From an uncultured Bacillota bacterium (GTDB lineage: Bacteria; Bacillota; Limnochordia; Limnochordales; ZCTH02-B6): a stretch of DNA of 20,656 nucleotides. Numbering within the stretch: position 1 is the first letter of the stretch; each line of letters starts with the position of its first letter. Where the stretch lies: contig CALFSR010000230.1 in assembly GCA_937916565.1 (NCBI GenBank), forward strand, positions 1-20,656, written 5' to 3'. The position numbers and the translations under genes were made by a program. The notes below the pieces were generated by a model. The model was given only the letters and a program-made list of their open reading frames with translations, did not search any database and was not told where the DNA came from. This document shows, piece by piece, positions 1-7,346 of the stretch.

Positions 1-2
1 TC

Positions 3-131
3 GAGCCGGGGATCTACGTCCCGGAGCTCGGCGGCTTCCGCCACTCCGACACGGTCGTGATCACCGAGGGTGGCGCCCGTTCGATCACCACATATCCCCG
101 GCGGCTTGAGGATCTCGTTATCCCCTGCTAA
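3..131 (+). CDS. Xaa-Pro peptidase (M24 family), C-terminal fragment
   Basis: Partial gene; its 5' part lies outside the window. The frame that opens at base 3 reads EPGIYVPELGGFRHSDTVVI and ends at TAA 129-131 after a YPRRLEDLVIPC tail. This is the usual C-terminus of M24B aminopeptidase P / prolidase-like enzymes, which remove an N-terminal residue next to proline using two metal ions. The Glu of EPGIY (bases 3-5) and the Glu of ITEGG (bases 66-68) match the last two metal ligands of the family; the His-Asp ligands would be upstream. It lies 226 bases before a peptide-uptake operon on the same strand, which suggests a shared role in using peptides, but the long gap argues for separate transcription. 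The family call is firm for so short a piece; the exact substrate cannot be told. Confidence 0.85.
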   Translation, partial: EPGIYVPELGGFRHSDTVVITEGGARSITTYPRRLEDLVIPC

Positions 132-357
132 AGGGCGAAACCTCCATTTTCCGCTCAATCGTCGCGTGGAATCCACAACTGACAGAATATAAGCAGGTAA
201 TAGGTGGATGTTTGGCGAAAGGTGGGTTCCATTGAACTTGCCGCCCCAGCGGCCAGGGAGGGATCGGTGCGGGGAGCAGTCGGCAACATGGCTGGACATG
301 CCAGCCTCAACCTTTCTTCCTTTGACTCTAGATTGCAGGACTAGGAGGGATTGATGG
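132..357 (+). promoter_or_regulatory. Leader region of the peptide-uptake operon, with a small hairpin
   Basis: This 226-base gap holds no gene. It is more AT-rich than its surroundings between about 140 and 230. A TATAAG at 188-193 could be a -10 box, but no good -35 box stands 16-18 bases upstream, so the promoter is only suspected. Bases 290-306 form a perfect 6-bp hairpin (GGCTGG / CCAGCC, 5-base loop) followed by a pyrimidine-rich run rather than a clean T tract; it could be a weak terminator or leader attenuator. A strong ribosome binding site AGGAGGG at 343-349 precedes the ATG at 358 by 8 bases. Confidence 0.35.
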
Positions 358-1914
358 ATGAAGCTGGTTCGCCGCGTTTTGCAGCTGGCTGCGATTTTCG
401 GCGTGGCCGTGGCGCTGCTGGCGGGCCCCGCTTTGGCCCAAGGGCGCCTCATTGTAGCCTCCGGCACGGACGCGGTCACGCTCGACGCCCACTACATCAC
501 TGACTCGCCGTCGGCGACGGTGGCCGAGCACGTCATTGAACCGTTGTTCGAGTTGACGCCCGACGGGCGGATAGTGCCCAACCTCGCGGAGTCTTACGAG
601 GTTTCGGCGGACGGGCTCACGTGGACGCTCCACCTGCGGAAGGGCGTCCGCTTCCACGACGGCACGCCCTTCAACGCGGAGGCCGTTAAGTACAACCTGG
701 AGCGCATTCTTGACCCGGCCAACGCGGTCACCTTCCGGTTCCTGATCAGCCCGATCACGACCGTGGAAGTCGTGGACGAATACACGGTGCGCTTCACCAC
801 TGACGCGCCCTTCGCGCCGATCCTCGCCCACCTGACCCACAGCGCGATCGGCATGCAGAGCCCGGCCGCCATCGAGCGTTACGGGGAAGACTATGCGCGC
901 AACCCGGTCGGGACCGGGCCCTTCAAGTTCAAGGAGTGGCAGCGCCAGGACTACATCCTGCTGGAGCGCAACCCCGACTACTGGGGTGGAACGCCCGATA
1001 TCGATGAGATTATGTTCAGGGTTGTCCCCGAGGACGGCGCCCGCATGTTGATGGTGCAGACCGGCGAGGCCCACGTGGCCGTCCGGGTGCCCCCCGACAT
1101 GGTGAGCCTGCTCGAGCGGGACCCCAACGTGAACGTCGTCTTCACGCCCAGCGTGCGGACGATCTACATCGGGTTCAACACCTACCAGCGGGCGGACCAG
1201 CCCAAGAATCCGTTCACCGATGTCCGGGTCCGCCAGGCGTTCAACTACGCGGTGGACAACGAAGCCATCAACGAGTTCATCCTGGGCGGCATGGGCCGGC
1301 CGTCGGACGCGCCCATCGCGCCCGGAATCTTTGGCTACACGGCCATCGGCGGATACGAGTACAATCCGGCGAAGGCTCGTCAGCTGCTGGCTGAAGCCGG
1401 CTATCCCAACGGCTTCCGCGTCCAGTTCTACTCGCCGGCCGGCCGGTACCTCAAGGACCTCGAGGTCGCCGAGGCCGTTCAGGCGCAGCTTTCCGAAGTC
1501 GGCATCCAGGCTGAGATCGTTACCCTGGAGTGGGCCGCGTACCTGGCCGCGACCAACATGCCGGCGGATGAGAACGTGGTGCCCATGTTCATGCTCGGCT
1601 GGGGCACGGTGACGGGTGACGCCGACTACGGCCTGTATCCGCTCTTCCATTCGAGCCAGTGGGTGCCGACCGGTTCCAACCGGGCGTTCTACAGCAACCC
1701 GCGGGTGGACGAGCTCCTGGATCTGGCCCGCACGACGCCCGACGACGCGGTGCGGCTCGCCGCGTACCAGGAGGCCATGGAGATCATTATGGCGGACGCG
1801 CCGTGGTTGTTCCTGCACGCGGAAACGCAGATTACGGCCATTCGCTCCAACGTGGAGGGCGTCATTATCCACCCGACGGAGCGGGTCATCGCCGGCGGGG
1901 CACGGATCCGCTAA
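358..1914 (+). CDS. Peptide/oligopeptide ABC transporter substrate-binding protein (SBP family 5)
   Basis: 518 residues, the usual size for the DppA/OppA cluster C binding proteins that capture peptides (or nickel, sugars) outside the cell and hand them to a DppBC-type permease. Residues 1-27 are a signal peptide: a basic start, a hydrophobic core and an ALA-Q cleavage site. The family signature VRFHDGTPFNAEAVKYNLER lies near residue 97, and NPVGTGPFKFKEW, NPDYWGG and VRQAFNYAVD follow as in other members. The ATG at 358 is chosen because AGGAGGG stands 8 bases upstream and the signal peptide starts there; the ATG at 354 is out of frame. No lipobox Cys is visible, which is unusual for a binding protein in a monoderm. 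Two permease genes follow. Substrate specificity cannot be read from the sequence. Confidence 0.93.
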   Translation: MKLVRRVLQLAAIFGVAVALLAGPALAQGRLIVASGTDAVTLDAHYITDSPSATVAEHVIEPLFELTPDGRIVPNLAESYEVSADGLTWTLHLRKGVRFHDGTPFNAEAVKYNLERILDPANAVTFRFLISPITTVEVVDEYTVRFTTDAPFAPILAHLTHSAIGMQSPAAIERYGEDYARNPVGTGPFKFKEWQRQDYILLERNPDYWGGTPDIDEIMFRVVPEDGARMLMVQTGEAHVAVRVPPDMVSLLERDPNVNVVFTPSVRTIYIGFNTYQRADQPKNPFTDVRVRQAFNYAVDNEAINEFILGGMGRPSDAPIAPGIFGYTAIGGYEYNPAKARQLLAEAGYPNGFRVQFYSPAGRYLKDLEVAEAVQAQLSEVGIQAEIVTLEWAAYLAATNMPADENVVPMFMLGWGTVTGDADYGLYPLFHSSQWVPTGSNRAFYSNPRVDELLDLARTTPDDAVRLAAYQEAMEIIMADAPWLFLHAETQITAIRSNVEGVIIHPTERVIAGGARIR

Positions 1915-1954
1915 GCCGCCTGCGGGCCGCGGCTATCTGCCCTGGGCCCGGAGG

Positions 1955-2021
1955 GCCGCCGCTGGCGGCTCGGACGAGCGTAAGGCAAAGGGGAGGAGGG
2001 ATCGCCGGCGCGATCCCTCCT
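1955..2021 (+). other. Tandem hairpins between binding-protein and permease genes
   Basis: In the 132-base gap after the binding-protein gene, bases 1955-1960 (GCCGCC) pair with 1964-1969 (GGCGGC). Bases 1994-2004 then pair perfectly with 2011-2021 over 11 bp around a 6-base loop. The second stem extends through a G-T and a G-C pair. Only a short TTCTCTC follows, so it is a poor intrinsic terminator. By position it is more likely an RNA-stabilising or partially terminating element that lets the binding protein be made in excess of the permeases, a common arrangement in such operons (inference). The ribosome binding site of the next gene starts 10 bases beyond the stem. Confidence 0.6.
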
Positions 2022-2046
2022 TCTCTCGACGGGGTGAGGCAAGCCG

Positions 2047-2967
2047 GTGTCCCAATACGTCCTGCGCCGATTGGCACTCGTTCTTCCGGTGCTGCTCGGC
2101 GTCTCCATCGTCGTCTTTGCCATGGTGCGCATGATTCCCGGAGATCCGGCCCGGATCATGGCCGGGGAGGCCGCCACCCAGGAAACCGTCGAGATGATCC
2201 GGGAACGGCTCGGCCTCAACAAGCACCCGGTGGTTCAATACTTCATCTTTCTAGAAAACCTCGTGCGGGGCGACCTGGGGCGGTCCACCATGTCCCGGCT
2301 GCCCGTGCTGGATGAGATCAAACACACATTGCCGTCTACCATCCAGCTGGCGGTCGCCGCGATGGCGATCGCGACGCTCATCGGGGTCACGACGGGCGTC
2401 CTGAGCGCGGTCAAGCCCAACTCGTGGGTCGACGCGGTCAGCATGTTCATCGCCCTGGTAGGCGTGTCCATGCCCGTTTTCTGGCTCGGTCTTATGCTGA
2501 TGCTCTTGTTCTCGCTGCATTTGGGCTGGTTTCCCACGGCCGGCAGCGGCACCTGGCGGCATCTGGTGCTGCCTTCCATTACCCTGGGCCTGTCGTCGGC
2601 GGCCATTATCGCCCGGATGACCCGTTCAAGCATGCTGGAGGTGCTGCGGCAAGATTACGTGCGGACTGCCAGGGCGAAGGGCGTGCCCGAGCGGCTCGTC
2701 GTCTTGCGCCACGCCCTGCGCAACGCGCTTATCCCGGTAGTGACCGTGACGGGACTGCAATTCGGCAACTTACTGGGTGGAGCGGTCTTGACGGAAACGG
2801 TGTTTGCGTGGCCCGGCATCGGCCGCCTGATGGTGGGGGCCATCACCGCCCGGGACTATCCCGTCGTGCAAGGTTCGGTACTGACGGTGGCCCTCGGGTT
2901 CATCCTCATCAACCTGGTCGTTGACGTGCTGTACGCGTACATCGATCCCACGATTCGTTACGACTGA
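2047..2967 (+). CDS. Peptide ABC transporter permease, DppB/OppB type
   Basis: 306 residues, normal for the family. It is one of two membrane subunits that form the channel for peptides delivered by the binding protein. It opens with a first membrane helix (YVLRRLALVLPVLLGVSIVV) and the typical FAMVRMIPGDPA loop. Further hydrophobic segments lie near residues 98-118, 130-160 and 175-190, and the last helix is near 280-298. The EAA loop that docks the ATPase reads RTARAKGVPERLVVLRHALR near residues 205-224. The ending YIDPTIRYD is characteristic. The start is GTG 2047, 7 bases after GGGGTGAGG (2031-2039). The next permease follows almost without gap, so the two are translated from one mRNA. 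The ATPases (DppD/DppF) are absent from the window. Confidence 0.93.
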   Translation: MSQYVLRRLALVLPVLLGVSIVVFAMVRMIPGDPARIMAGEAATQETVEMIRERLGLNKHPVVQYFIFLENLVRGDLGRSTMSRLPVLDEIKHTLPSTIQLAVAAMAIATLIGVTTGVLSAVKPNSWVDAVSMFIALVGVSMPVFWLGLMLMLLFSLHLGWFPTAGSGTWRHLVLPSITLGLSSAAIIARMTRSSMLEVLRQDYVRTARAKGVPERLVVLRHALRNALIPVVTVTGLQFGNLLGGAVLTETVFAWPGIGRLMVGAITARDYPVVQGSVLTVALGFILINLVVDVLYAYIDPTIRYD

Positions 2968-2982
2968 GGAGGGGTGGCAGCG

Positions 2983-3882
2983 GTGGGGAACGCGGTGGAT
3001 GCCCGCGCCGGCGCTGGTCCGGCTCCTGAGACGACCCGTGCAGGGGCGCCCTGGCGCGACGTGCTGCGGCGGCTCGCCCGCAACCGCCTGGCCATGCTGG
3101 GGTTGGCCATCATCGTCCTGTTCGTTGCCTTGGCGGTGCTCGCGCCGTGGATTGCACCCCACGATCCGCTCCGGTCCAGCTTCGGCAAGCGCCTGCAAGG
3201 ACCGTCCAGTGAGCATTGGCTGGGCAACGACGAGCTTGGCCGCGACATGCTCAGCCGCCTCCTTTACGGCGCCCGCATCTCCCTGCGCATCGGACTCATC
3301 TCGGTGGCCATCGGCATTGCCGTCGGCGTGCCTTTGGGTGCCGTCTCCGCGTACTACGGCGGGTGGGTGGACCTGGTCGTGCAACGCGTCATCGACGTGA
3401 TGCTGGCGTTTCCCGGGATCCTTTTGGCCATCGTGCTGGTGAGCGCGCTGGGCGTGGGGCTTGAGAACGTCATGATCGCGGTCGGCGTGGTGTCGATTCC
3501 CGTCTACACGCGGCTTGTACGGGGCTCGGCCATGGCGGTGAAGCGGAAGGAGTTTGTGGAGGCGGCGCGCGCAGCAGGGGCAAGCGACGTGGTCATCATC
3601 GCCAAGCACATCTTGCCCAACTGCGTCGCACCGGTCATCGTCCAGTCTACGCTGCAGGTCGGCTCGTCGATCCTGTGGGCGGCCGGCCTCGGCTTTCTCG
3701 GACTGGGCGCCCAGCCGCCGGAGCCGGAGTGGGGGACGATCTTGAGCCGGGGCCGGCAGTACCTGCTCGTGGCGCCCCACATTACGACCGCGACGGGCGT
3801 GGCCATCATGCTCGTGGTCCTTGGATTCAACCTGTTAGGCGACGGCTTGCGGGACGCGCTCGACCCGCGGCTGAGGGATTAA
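2983..3882 (+). CDS. Peptide ABC transporter permease, DppC/OppC type
   Basis: 299 residues from the preferred start; the partner of the preceding permease. The cytoplasmic N-terminus runs to about residue 30 and is followed by RRLARNRLAMLGLAIIVLFV, the typical first helix. HWLGNDELGRDMLSRLLYGA near residue 77 is the family signature. The ATPase-docking EAA loop reads VEAARAAGASDVVIIAKHIL near residue 190. The ending GDGLRDALDPRLRD is canonical. Two GTG starts compete: 2974 and 2983. AGGAGGGG at 2967-2974 overlaps the first but stands 8 bases before the second, so 2983 is preferred. The ribosome binding site overlaps the stop of the upstream permease, indicating translational coupling. Substrate unknown beyond peptide or similar. 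Confidence 0.92.
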   Translation: MGNAVDARAGAGPAPETTRAGAPWRDVLRRLARNRLAMLGLAIIVLFVALAVLAPWIAPHDPLRSSFGKRLQGPSSEHWLGNDELGRDMLSRLLYGARISLRIGLISVAIGIAVGVPLGAVSAYYGGWVDLVVQRVIDVMLAFPGILLAIVLVSALGVGLENVMIAVGVVSIPVYTRLVRGSAMAVKRKEFVEAARAAGASDVVIIAKHILPNCVAPVIVQSTLQVGSSILWAAGLGFLGLGAQPPEPEWGTILSRGRQYLLVAPHITTATGVAIMLVVLGFNLLGDGLRDALDPRLRD

Positions 3883-3900
3883 ACGACGGGGTGAGGCAGC

Positions 3901-5064
3901 GTGTCCGACTGGTCTATGTTGCGACAAACGATTCCCGCCCTCAAAGGGCAGGTGTATCTCAACACCGGTGTCTCTGGGCCTCCGCCCGAGCGGGTGCTGG
4001 CGACGGAGGTCTCTTGGGCCCGCCGCCTGGGCGAGCAGGGACCCGGCCGGGTGGACGTCCTGACGGAAGCCGCCGGCGAGCTCGAGCGGGTACGGGAGGC
4101 ATTGGCTAGGCTCGTGGGGGCCGGGACGGACGAGATCTGTCTCACCCACAGCTGCAGCGAGGGACTCGCCATTGTGGCGGCGGGCCTTGGTTGGCGGGAA
4201 GGCGACGAGGTGCTCGTCTCGGACCTTGAGCATATTTCCGGGCTACTCCCGTGGTTTCACCTGGCGCGGCAGCGGGGTGTCGCGGTGCGGTACATTCCCT
4301 CCCGGGCCGGCGCGCTCAGAGTCGACGATGTGATCGAGGCGCTGTCTGAGCGGACGCGGCTTATTTGCATGAGCCATGTCGCGTACAACACGGGAGCCGT
4401 CCTCCCCGTGGCCGAAGTGGCCGATGTGGCCCGGAGCCGAGGTGTTTTTCTGCTTGTCGACGGCGCCCAAGGTCCGGGGCAGGTGCCTGTCGACCTGAAT
4501 TCGCTCGGGTGCCATTTTTACGCGGCCGCCGGCCAGAAGTGGCTGCTCGGGCCCGACGGCACCGGGTTTCTCTATGTGGACCGGGAGGCCCTGGAAGCGG
4601 TGGCTGTGACCTTGCTCGGCTGGGCGTCGGTCATGCACGAGGATCGCCCGGCGGAACAGTTCCGGTTCCACCCGGGTGCACGGCGGTTTGAGGTCGCCGG
4701 CCTTCACGTTCCCTCGTTCGCGGCCCTCGGCGAGGCGGCTCGCTTATGGCAGGAGCTGGGGGTCGACGCCGCCCGCGCGCGGATCCTCGGTCTTGTCGCC
4801 CGCCTGCGGCAGGCCCTCGGGCGCGTCCCCGGCGTCGAGATCTTGACGCCTGCCCCAGAAGCCCTCTGGTCGGGGCTTCTGGTGTTTCGCCTGGAAACCC
4901 TCGATGCCGAGCAGGCGGTGACCCGCCTCTGGGAGGAACACCGCATCGTGGTCCGCTGGCTTCCTAAGCCGCGTGCCGTGCGGGCGTCGGTGCACGCCTT
5001 CAACACCGAAGGTGACATCGACGCGTTGGTGGACGCGGTGAAGCGGCTCGCGGCGGGAGCCTAA
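3901..5064 (+). CDS. Aminotransferase class V-fold PLP-dependent enzyme
   Basis: 387 residues. Fold-type I PLP enzyme of the group that includes isopenicillin-N epimerase, cysteine desulfurases and kynureninase. The N-terminal YLNTGVSGPPPERVL is the substrate-entry motif. VDGAQ places Asp187 and Gln190 where they contact the cofactor, and GQKWLLGPDGTGFLY makes Lys213 the PLP lysine. The catalytic Cys loop of cysteine desulfurases (RxGxxCA near the C-terminus) is missing: VRWLPKPRAVRASVHAFNTE is in its place, so a desulfurase role is unlikely. The start is GTG 3901, 4 bases after GGGGTGAGG. It lies 18 bases after the permease gene and is probably the last gene of that operon, which suggests it acts on an imported peptide-derived amine or amino acid (inference). 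The reaction cannot be named. Confidence 0.85.
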   Translation: MSDWSMLRQTIPALKGQVYLNTGVSGPPPERVLATEVSWARRLGEQGPGRVDVLTEAAGELERVREALARLVGAGTDEICLTHSCSEGLAIVAAGLGWREGDEVLVSDLEHISGLLPWFHLARQRGVAVRYIPSRAGALRVDDVIEALSERTRLICMSHVAYNTGAVLPVAEVADVARSRGVFLLVDGAQGPGQVPVDLNSLGCHFYAAAGQKWLLGPDGTGFLYVDREALEAVAVTLLGWASVMHEDRPAEQFRFHPGARRFEVAGLHVPSFAALGEAARLWQELGVDAARARILGLVARLRQALGRVPGVEILTPAPEALWSGLLVFRLETLDAEQAVTRLWEEHRIVVRWLPKPRAVRASVHAFNTEGDIDALVDAVKRLAAGA

Positions 5065-5135
5065 TCCCCCAACGTTTCCTCGTTTTTTCCTTCACGCCGT
5101 GGGCGCCCGTGCACGGTGAATGACGCCTGGACCTC

Positions 5136-5163
5136 TTGCGGTGATGGGCGATTGTGGTATAAT
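5136..5163 (+). promoter_or_regulatory. Sigma-A type promoter of the ctsR operon (extended -10)
   Basis: A perfect TATAAT at 5158-5163 is preceded by TG at 5155-5156, the extended -10 motif. The -35 candidate TTGCGG (5136-5141, 16-base spacer) is weak, which the extended -10 can compensate. Transcription should start near 5170, so the CtsR operator lies just downstream of the start site, where a bound repressor would block the polymerase. Confidence 0.8.
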
Positions 5164-5173
5164 CGAGCCACAA

Positions 5174-5190
5174 GGTCAAAGAAGGTCAAA
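5174..5190 (+). promoter_or_regulatory. CtsR operator (tandem heptad repeat)
   Basis: The sequence GGTCAAA-GAA-GGTCAAA matches exactly the consensus recognised by CtsR, the class III heat-shock repressor: (A/G)GTCAAA-NAN-(A/G)GTCAAA. It lies between the -10 box (5158-5163) and the ctsR ribosome binding site (from 5192), in the predicted leader. Since the first gene encodes CtsR, the operon should be autorepressed and released on heat or proteotoxic stress. No second copy of the operator was seen in the window. Confidence 0.93.
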
Positions 5191-5216
5191 AAAGGAGGGG
5201 CGGCGGCCGGCCAGCC

Positions 5217-5702
5217 ATGAGCAGCCTGACCGATCGCATCGAAGCCTATCTGATGCATCTATTGCTGCACTCCCAGGACGGTTGCGTGGAGGTACGCCGG
5301 GCGGACGTGGCCGATCGTTTCGCATGCGTCCCTTCCCAGGTGACCTACGTGCTGGCGACGCGGTTTACGCCCGAGCGCGGCTTTTTCGTTGAGAGCCGGC
5401 GGGGCGGGGGTGGCTACATCCGCATCGTCGCGCGCCATCCGCGGCCGGAGCCGGCCGGCGTGCACACGGTGTGGCAGCGAGTCGGGCGGACGCTCTCCGC
5501 GGGCCAGGCTGAGGGGCTCTTGCGCTCCCTCGAGCAGGCCGGGTGGCTGACGCGCCGGGAAGCTGCCCTCATGCGCCAAGTGCTGCGGCAGGAAGCCGAC
5601 TGGGCCGATCCTCCCCTGGACGGCCTATTGCGGGCGGCCGTGGTCAAGGGCATGCTAGTGATGTTGTCCAGCTCGCCGGGCGGGCGGGATCGCATAGGAT
5701 GA
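5217..5702 (+). CDS. ctsR: CtsR, class III heat-shock transcriptional repressor
   Basis: 161 residues, slightly longer than the usual ~155. Represses clp genes at normal temperature by binding tandem GGTCAAA heptads, one of which stands 26 bases upstream of the start. The N-terminal winged helix-turn-helix is clear: residues 28-54 read RADVADRFACVPSQVTYVLA and on to TRFTPERG. Residues 61-70 are RRGGGGYIRI, the glycine-rich wing that senses heat in the Bacillus protein. The C-terminal domain (from about residue 85) carries the conserved LTRREAALM segment; this half is bound by McsB and ClpC in the family. The ATG at 5217 is the only plausible start, yet the ribosome binding site GGAGGGG (5194-5200) is 16 bases away, longer than normal. 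The stop overlaps the mcsA ribosome binding site. Confidence 0.97.
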   Translation: MSSLTDRIEAYLMHLLLHSQDGCVEVRRADVADRFACVPSQVTYVLATRFTPERGFFVESRRGGGGYIRIVARHPRPEPAGVHTVWQRVGRTLSAGQAEGLLRSLEQAGWLTRREAALMRQVLRQEADWADPPLDGLLRAAVVKGMLVMLSSSPGGRDRIG

Positions 5703-5718
5703 GGGGAGGGCGGCCGGG

Positions 5719-6249
5719 GTGTTGTGCGATGCCTGCAAGCAGGCGGAAGCTACCGTGCACGTGACCCAGATCGTCAACGGCGAGAAGCGCGAGTCCCACC
5801 TTTGCGAGGCGTGCGCCCGCCGGGAGGGTGAGGGCATGTGGCTCGAGCCTGTCTTCAGCGTCCATAAGTTGCTGGGCGGGCTCCTGGACGTGGAGGCGGG
5901 CGGCGGGTTCGGCGCGGCTCCGGCGCGCTCCCGGGTGCGCTGTCCAAACTGCGGTTTGACGTTCGCCGACTTCAAGCGGCTCGGGCACCTTGGCTGCAGC
6001 CAGTGCTACGAAACCTTTGACCAGCAGCTTGAGCCTGTGCTGCGCCGCATTCACGGCGGTACGACCCACACCGGCAAGGTCCCCGCCCGGGCAGGCAGCG
6101 CCCTGCGCCGCCGCCGGGAGGTGGAACGCCTGCGGCAGGAGTTGCAGGCGGCCGTCGCGAAAGAGGAGTACGAGCGGGCGGCGGAGCTGCGGGACCGCCT
6201 GCGGTCGCTGGAGCAGGCTGAGACCGACGCCGGGAGTCGCAACGGTTGA
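5719..6249 (+). CDS. mcsA: McsA, zinc-finger activator of the McsB arginine kinase
   Basis: 176 residues, typical. McsA binds and activates McsB and helps deliver substrates to ClpC. Two CxxC pairs at the N-terminus (Cys3/Cys6 and Cys29/Cys32) and two more at Cys75/Cys78 and Cys93/Cys96 form the two expected zinc sites. Residues about 132-168 are a charged coiled UVR motif (EYERAAELRDRLRSLEQAE), the type of helix pair that contacts ClpC. A low-complexity Gly/Ala stretch (residues 58-70) links the zinc domains. The start is GTG 5719, 8 bases after GAGGGGAGGG (5701-5710), which overlaps the ctsR stop. A TTG directly behind it (5722) is a less likely alternative. The stop overlaps the mcsB ribosome binding site, so translation is coupled. 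Confidence 0.96.
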   Translation: MLCDACKQAEATVHVTQIVNGEKRESHLCEACARREGEGMWLEPVFSVHKLLGGLLDVEAGGGFGAAPARSRVRCPNCGLTFADFKRLGHLGCSQCYETFDQQLEPVLRRIHGGTTHTGKVPARAGSALRRRREVERLRQELQAAVAKEEYERAAELRDRLRSLEQAETDAGSRNG

Positions 6250-6262
6250 GGAGGTCGCGGTG

Positions 6263-7327
6263 ATGTCGCTCAAGGACATCGTCAACCGTCCGGTGAGCGA
6301 GTGGATGACGGGCAGCGGCCCCGACCGGGACGTCGTCCTTGGCAGCCGCGTGCGGCTCGCGCGCAACGTCGCCGGTGTACCGTTCCCGGCGGTGGCCACG
6401 GACGAGCAGCTCGCGCACGTCGTTGACCTGTGCCGGCAGGCGGTGGCGAAGGAGCCGTTTCTTGGGCAGCTTGTGTCCATGAGCAGCTTGAGCGCTCTGG
6501 AACGGCAAATCTTGGTGGAGCGCCACCTTATCAGCCCGCAGCATGCCAAGGGTACGAAGCACAAAGCCGTCATCCTCCGGGACGACGAAGTCGTCAGCGT
6601 CATGGTCAACGAGGAGGATCACGTGCGGATCCAGGTGCTTATGCCCGGGCAGCAGCTGCCGCTCGCCCTTGACGTGGCCGACCGGGTTGACCAGGCGCTC
6701 GAGGAGCATTTGCCCTATGCGTTCTCGGAGACGCGCGGGTTTCTCACCGCGTGCCCGACCAACGTAGGGACGGGGCTGCGGGCGAGCCTGATGGTTCACT
6801 TGCCGGCCCTGGCCATGACGGACCAGATCAACCGGATTATCGCCGCGGTAGGCAAGTTCGGCCTGACGGTCCGGGGGCTTTACGGCGAAGGCACCCAGGC
6901 CGTGGGCAACATCTTCCAGTTTTCCAACCAGGTGACGCTGGGGCACGCGGAGAGCGAGATCGTGCACCACTTGATTAACGTCACCCGGCAAGTCATCGAT
7001 CAAGAGCGAGAAGCCCGGCAGACGATTCTCAAGCGCAACCAGGTCGCGCTTGAGGACCGGGTGCTGAGAGCTTACGGCGTCTTGACCCACGCCCGGCTGC
7101 TGTCGAGCCACGAAGCGATGCAGCTGCTCTCGGACGTGCGGCTCGGCATCGACCTTGGGTTGATCCCAGGAGTGAAACCGGAGATCCTGCAGGAGCTTTT
7201 GGTGCTTATCCGCCCGGCACACCTGCAGAACCGGGTGGGGCGGGAGCTGGCGCCTGCCGAGCGGGACGAGCTGCGGGCCACCATGGTTCGGGAGCGCATA
7301 GTGGCCGGCAAGGGCGAGAACACATAG
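6263..7327 (+). CDS. mcsB: McsB, protein-arginine kinase
   Basis: 354 residues, matching the family. McsB phosphorylates arginines on damaged proteins and on CtsR, marking them for ClpCP degradation. It is related to phosphagen kinases. Visible signatures: GSRVRLARN (residues 27-35), VNEEDHVRIQ with Glu118, CPTNVGTGLRAS with the active-site Cys164, and RGLYGEGTQAVGN with Glu209. These three residues fit the catalytic Glu/Cys/Glu set known from the Geobacillus enzyme (each 3 positions earlier here). RDELRA at residues 334-339 is the conserved segment that binds phosphoarginine in the C-terminal domain. The ATG at 6263 is chosen because GAGGAGG (6248-6254) is 8 bases upstream and the protein aligns from MSLKD; an upstream in-frame ATG at 5990 would lie deep inside mcsA. 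Confidence 0.97.
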   Translation: MSLKDIVNRPVSEWMTGSGPDRDVVLGSRVRLARNVAGVPFPAVATDEQLAHVVDLCRQAVAKEPFLGQLVSMSSLSALERQILVERHLISPQHAKGTKHKAVILRDDEVVSVMVNEEDHVRIQVLMPGQQLPLALDVADRVDQALEEHLPYAFSETRGFLTACPTNVGTGLRASLMVHLPALAMTDQINRIIAAVGKFGLTVRGLYGEGTQAVGNIFQFSNQVTLGHAESEIVHHLINVTRQVIDQEREARQTILKRNQVALEDRVLRAYGVLTHARLLSSHEAMQLLSDVRLGIDLGLIPGVKPEILQELLVLIRPAHLQNRVGRELAPAERDELRATMVRERIVAGKGENT

Positions 7328-7346
7328 GAGAAGGACGGTGAGGGGC

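Noticed and set aside
328..1872. 514-codon open frame on the minus strand
   Set aside because: It lies fully opposite the binding-protein gene, has no family motifs, is rich in Arg/His/Gly/Val as expected of an antisense frame in GC-rich DNA, and has no supporting start.
2770..3780. 336-codon open frame on the minus strand
   Set aside because: Antisense to the two permeases; low-complexity composition and no motifs.
5990..6262. Longer start for mcsB at 5990
   Set aside because: The extra 91 residues lie inside mcsA, are Arg/Ser/Ala-rich shadow sequence, and the family N-terminus with a good ribosome binding site is at 6263.
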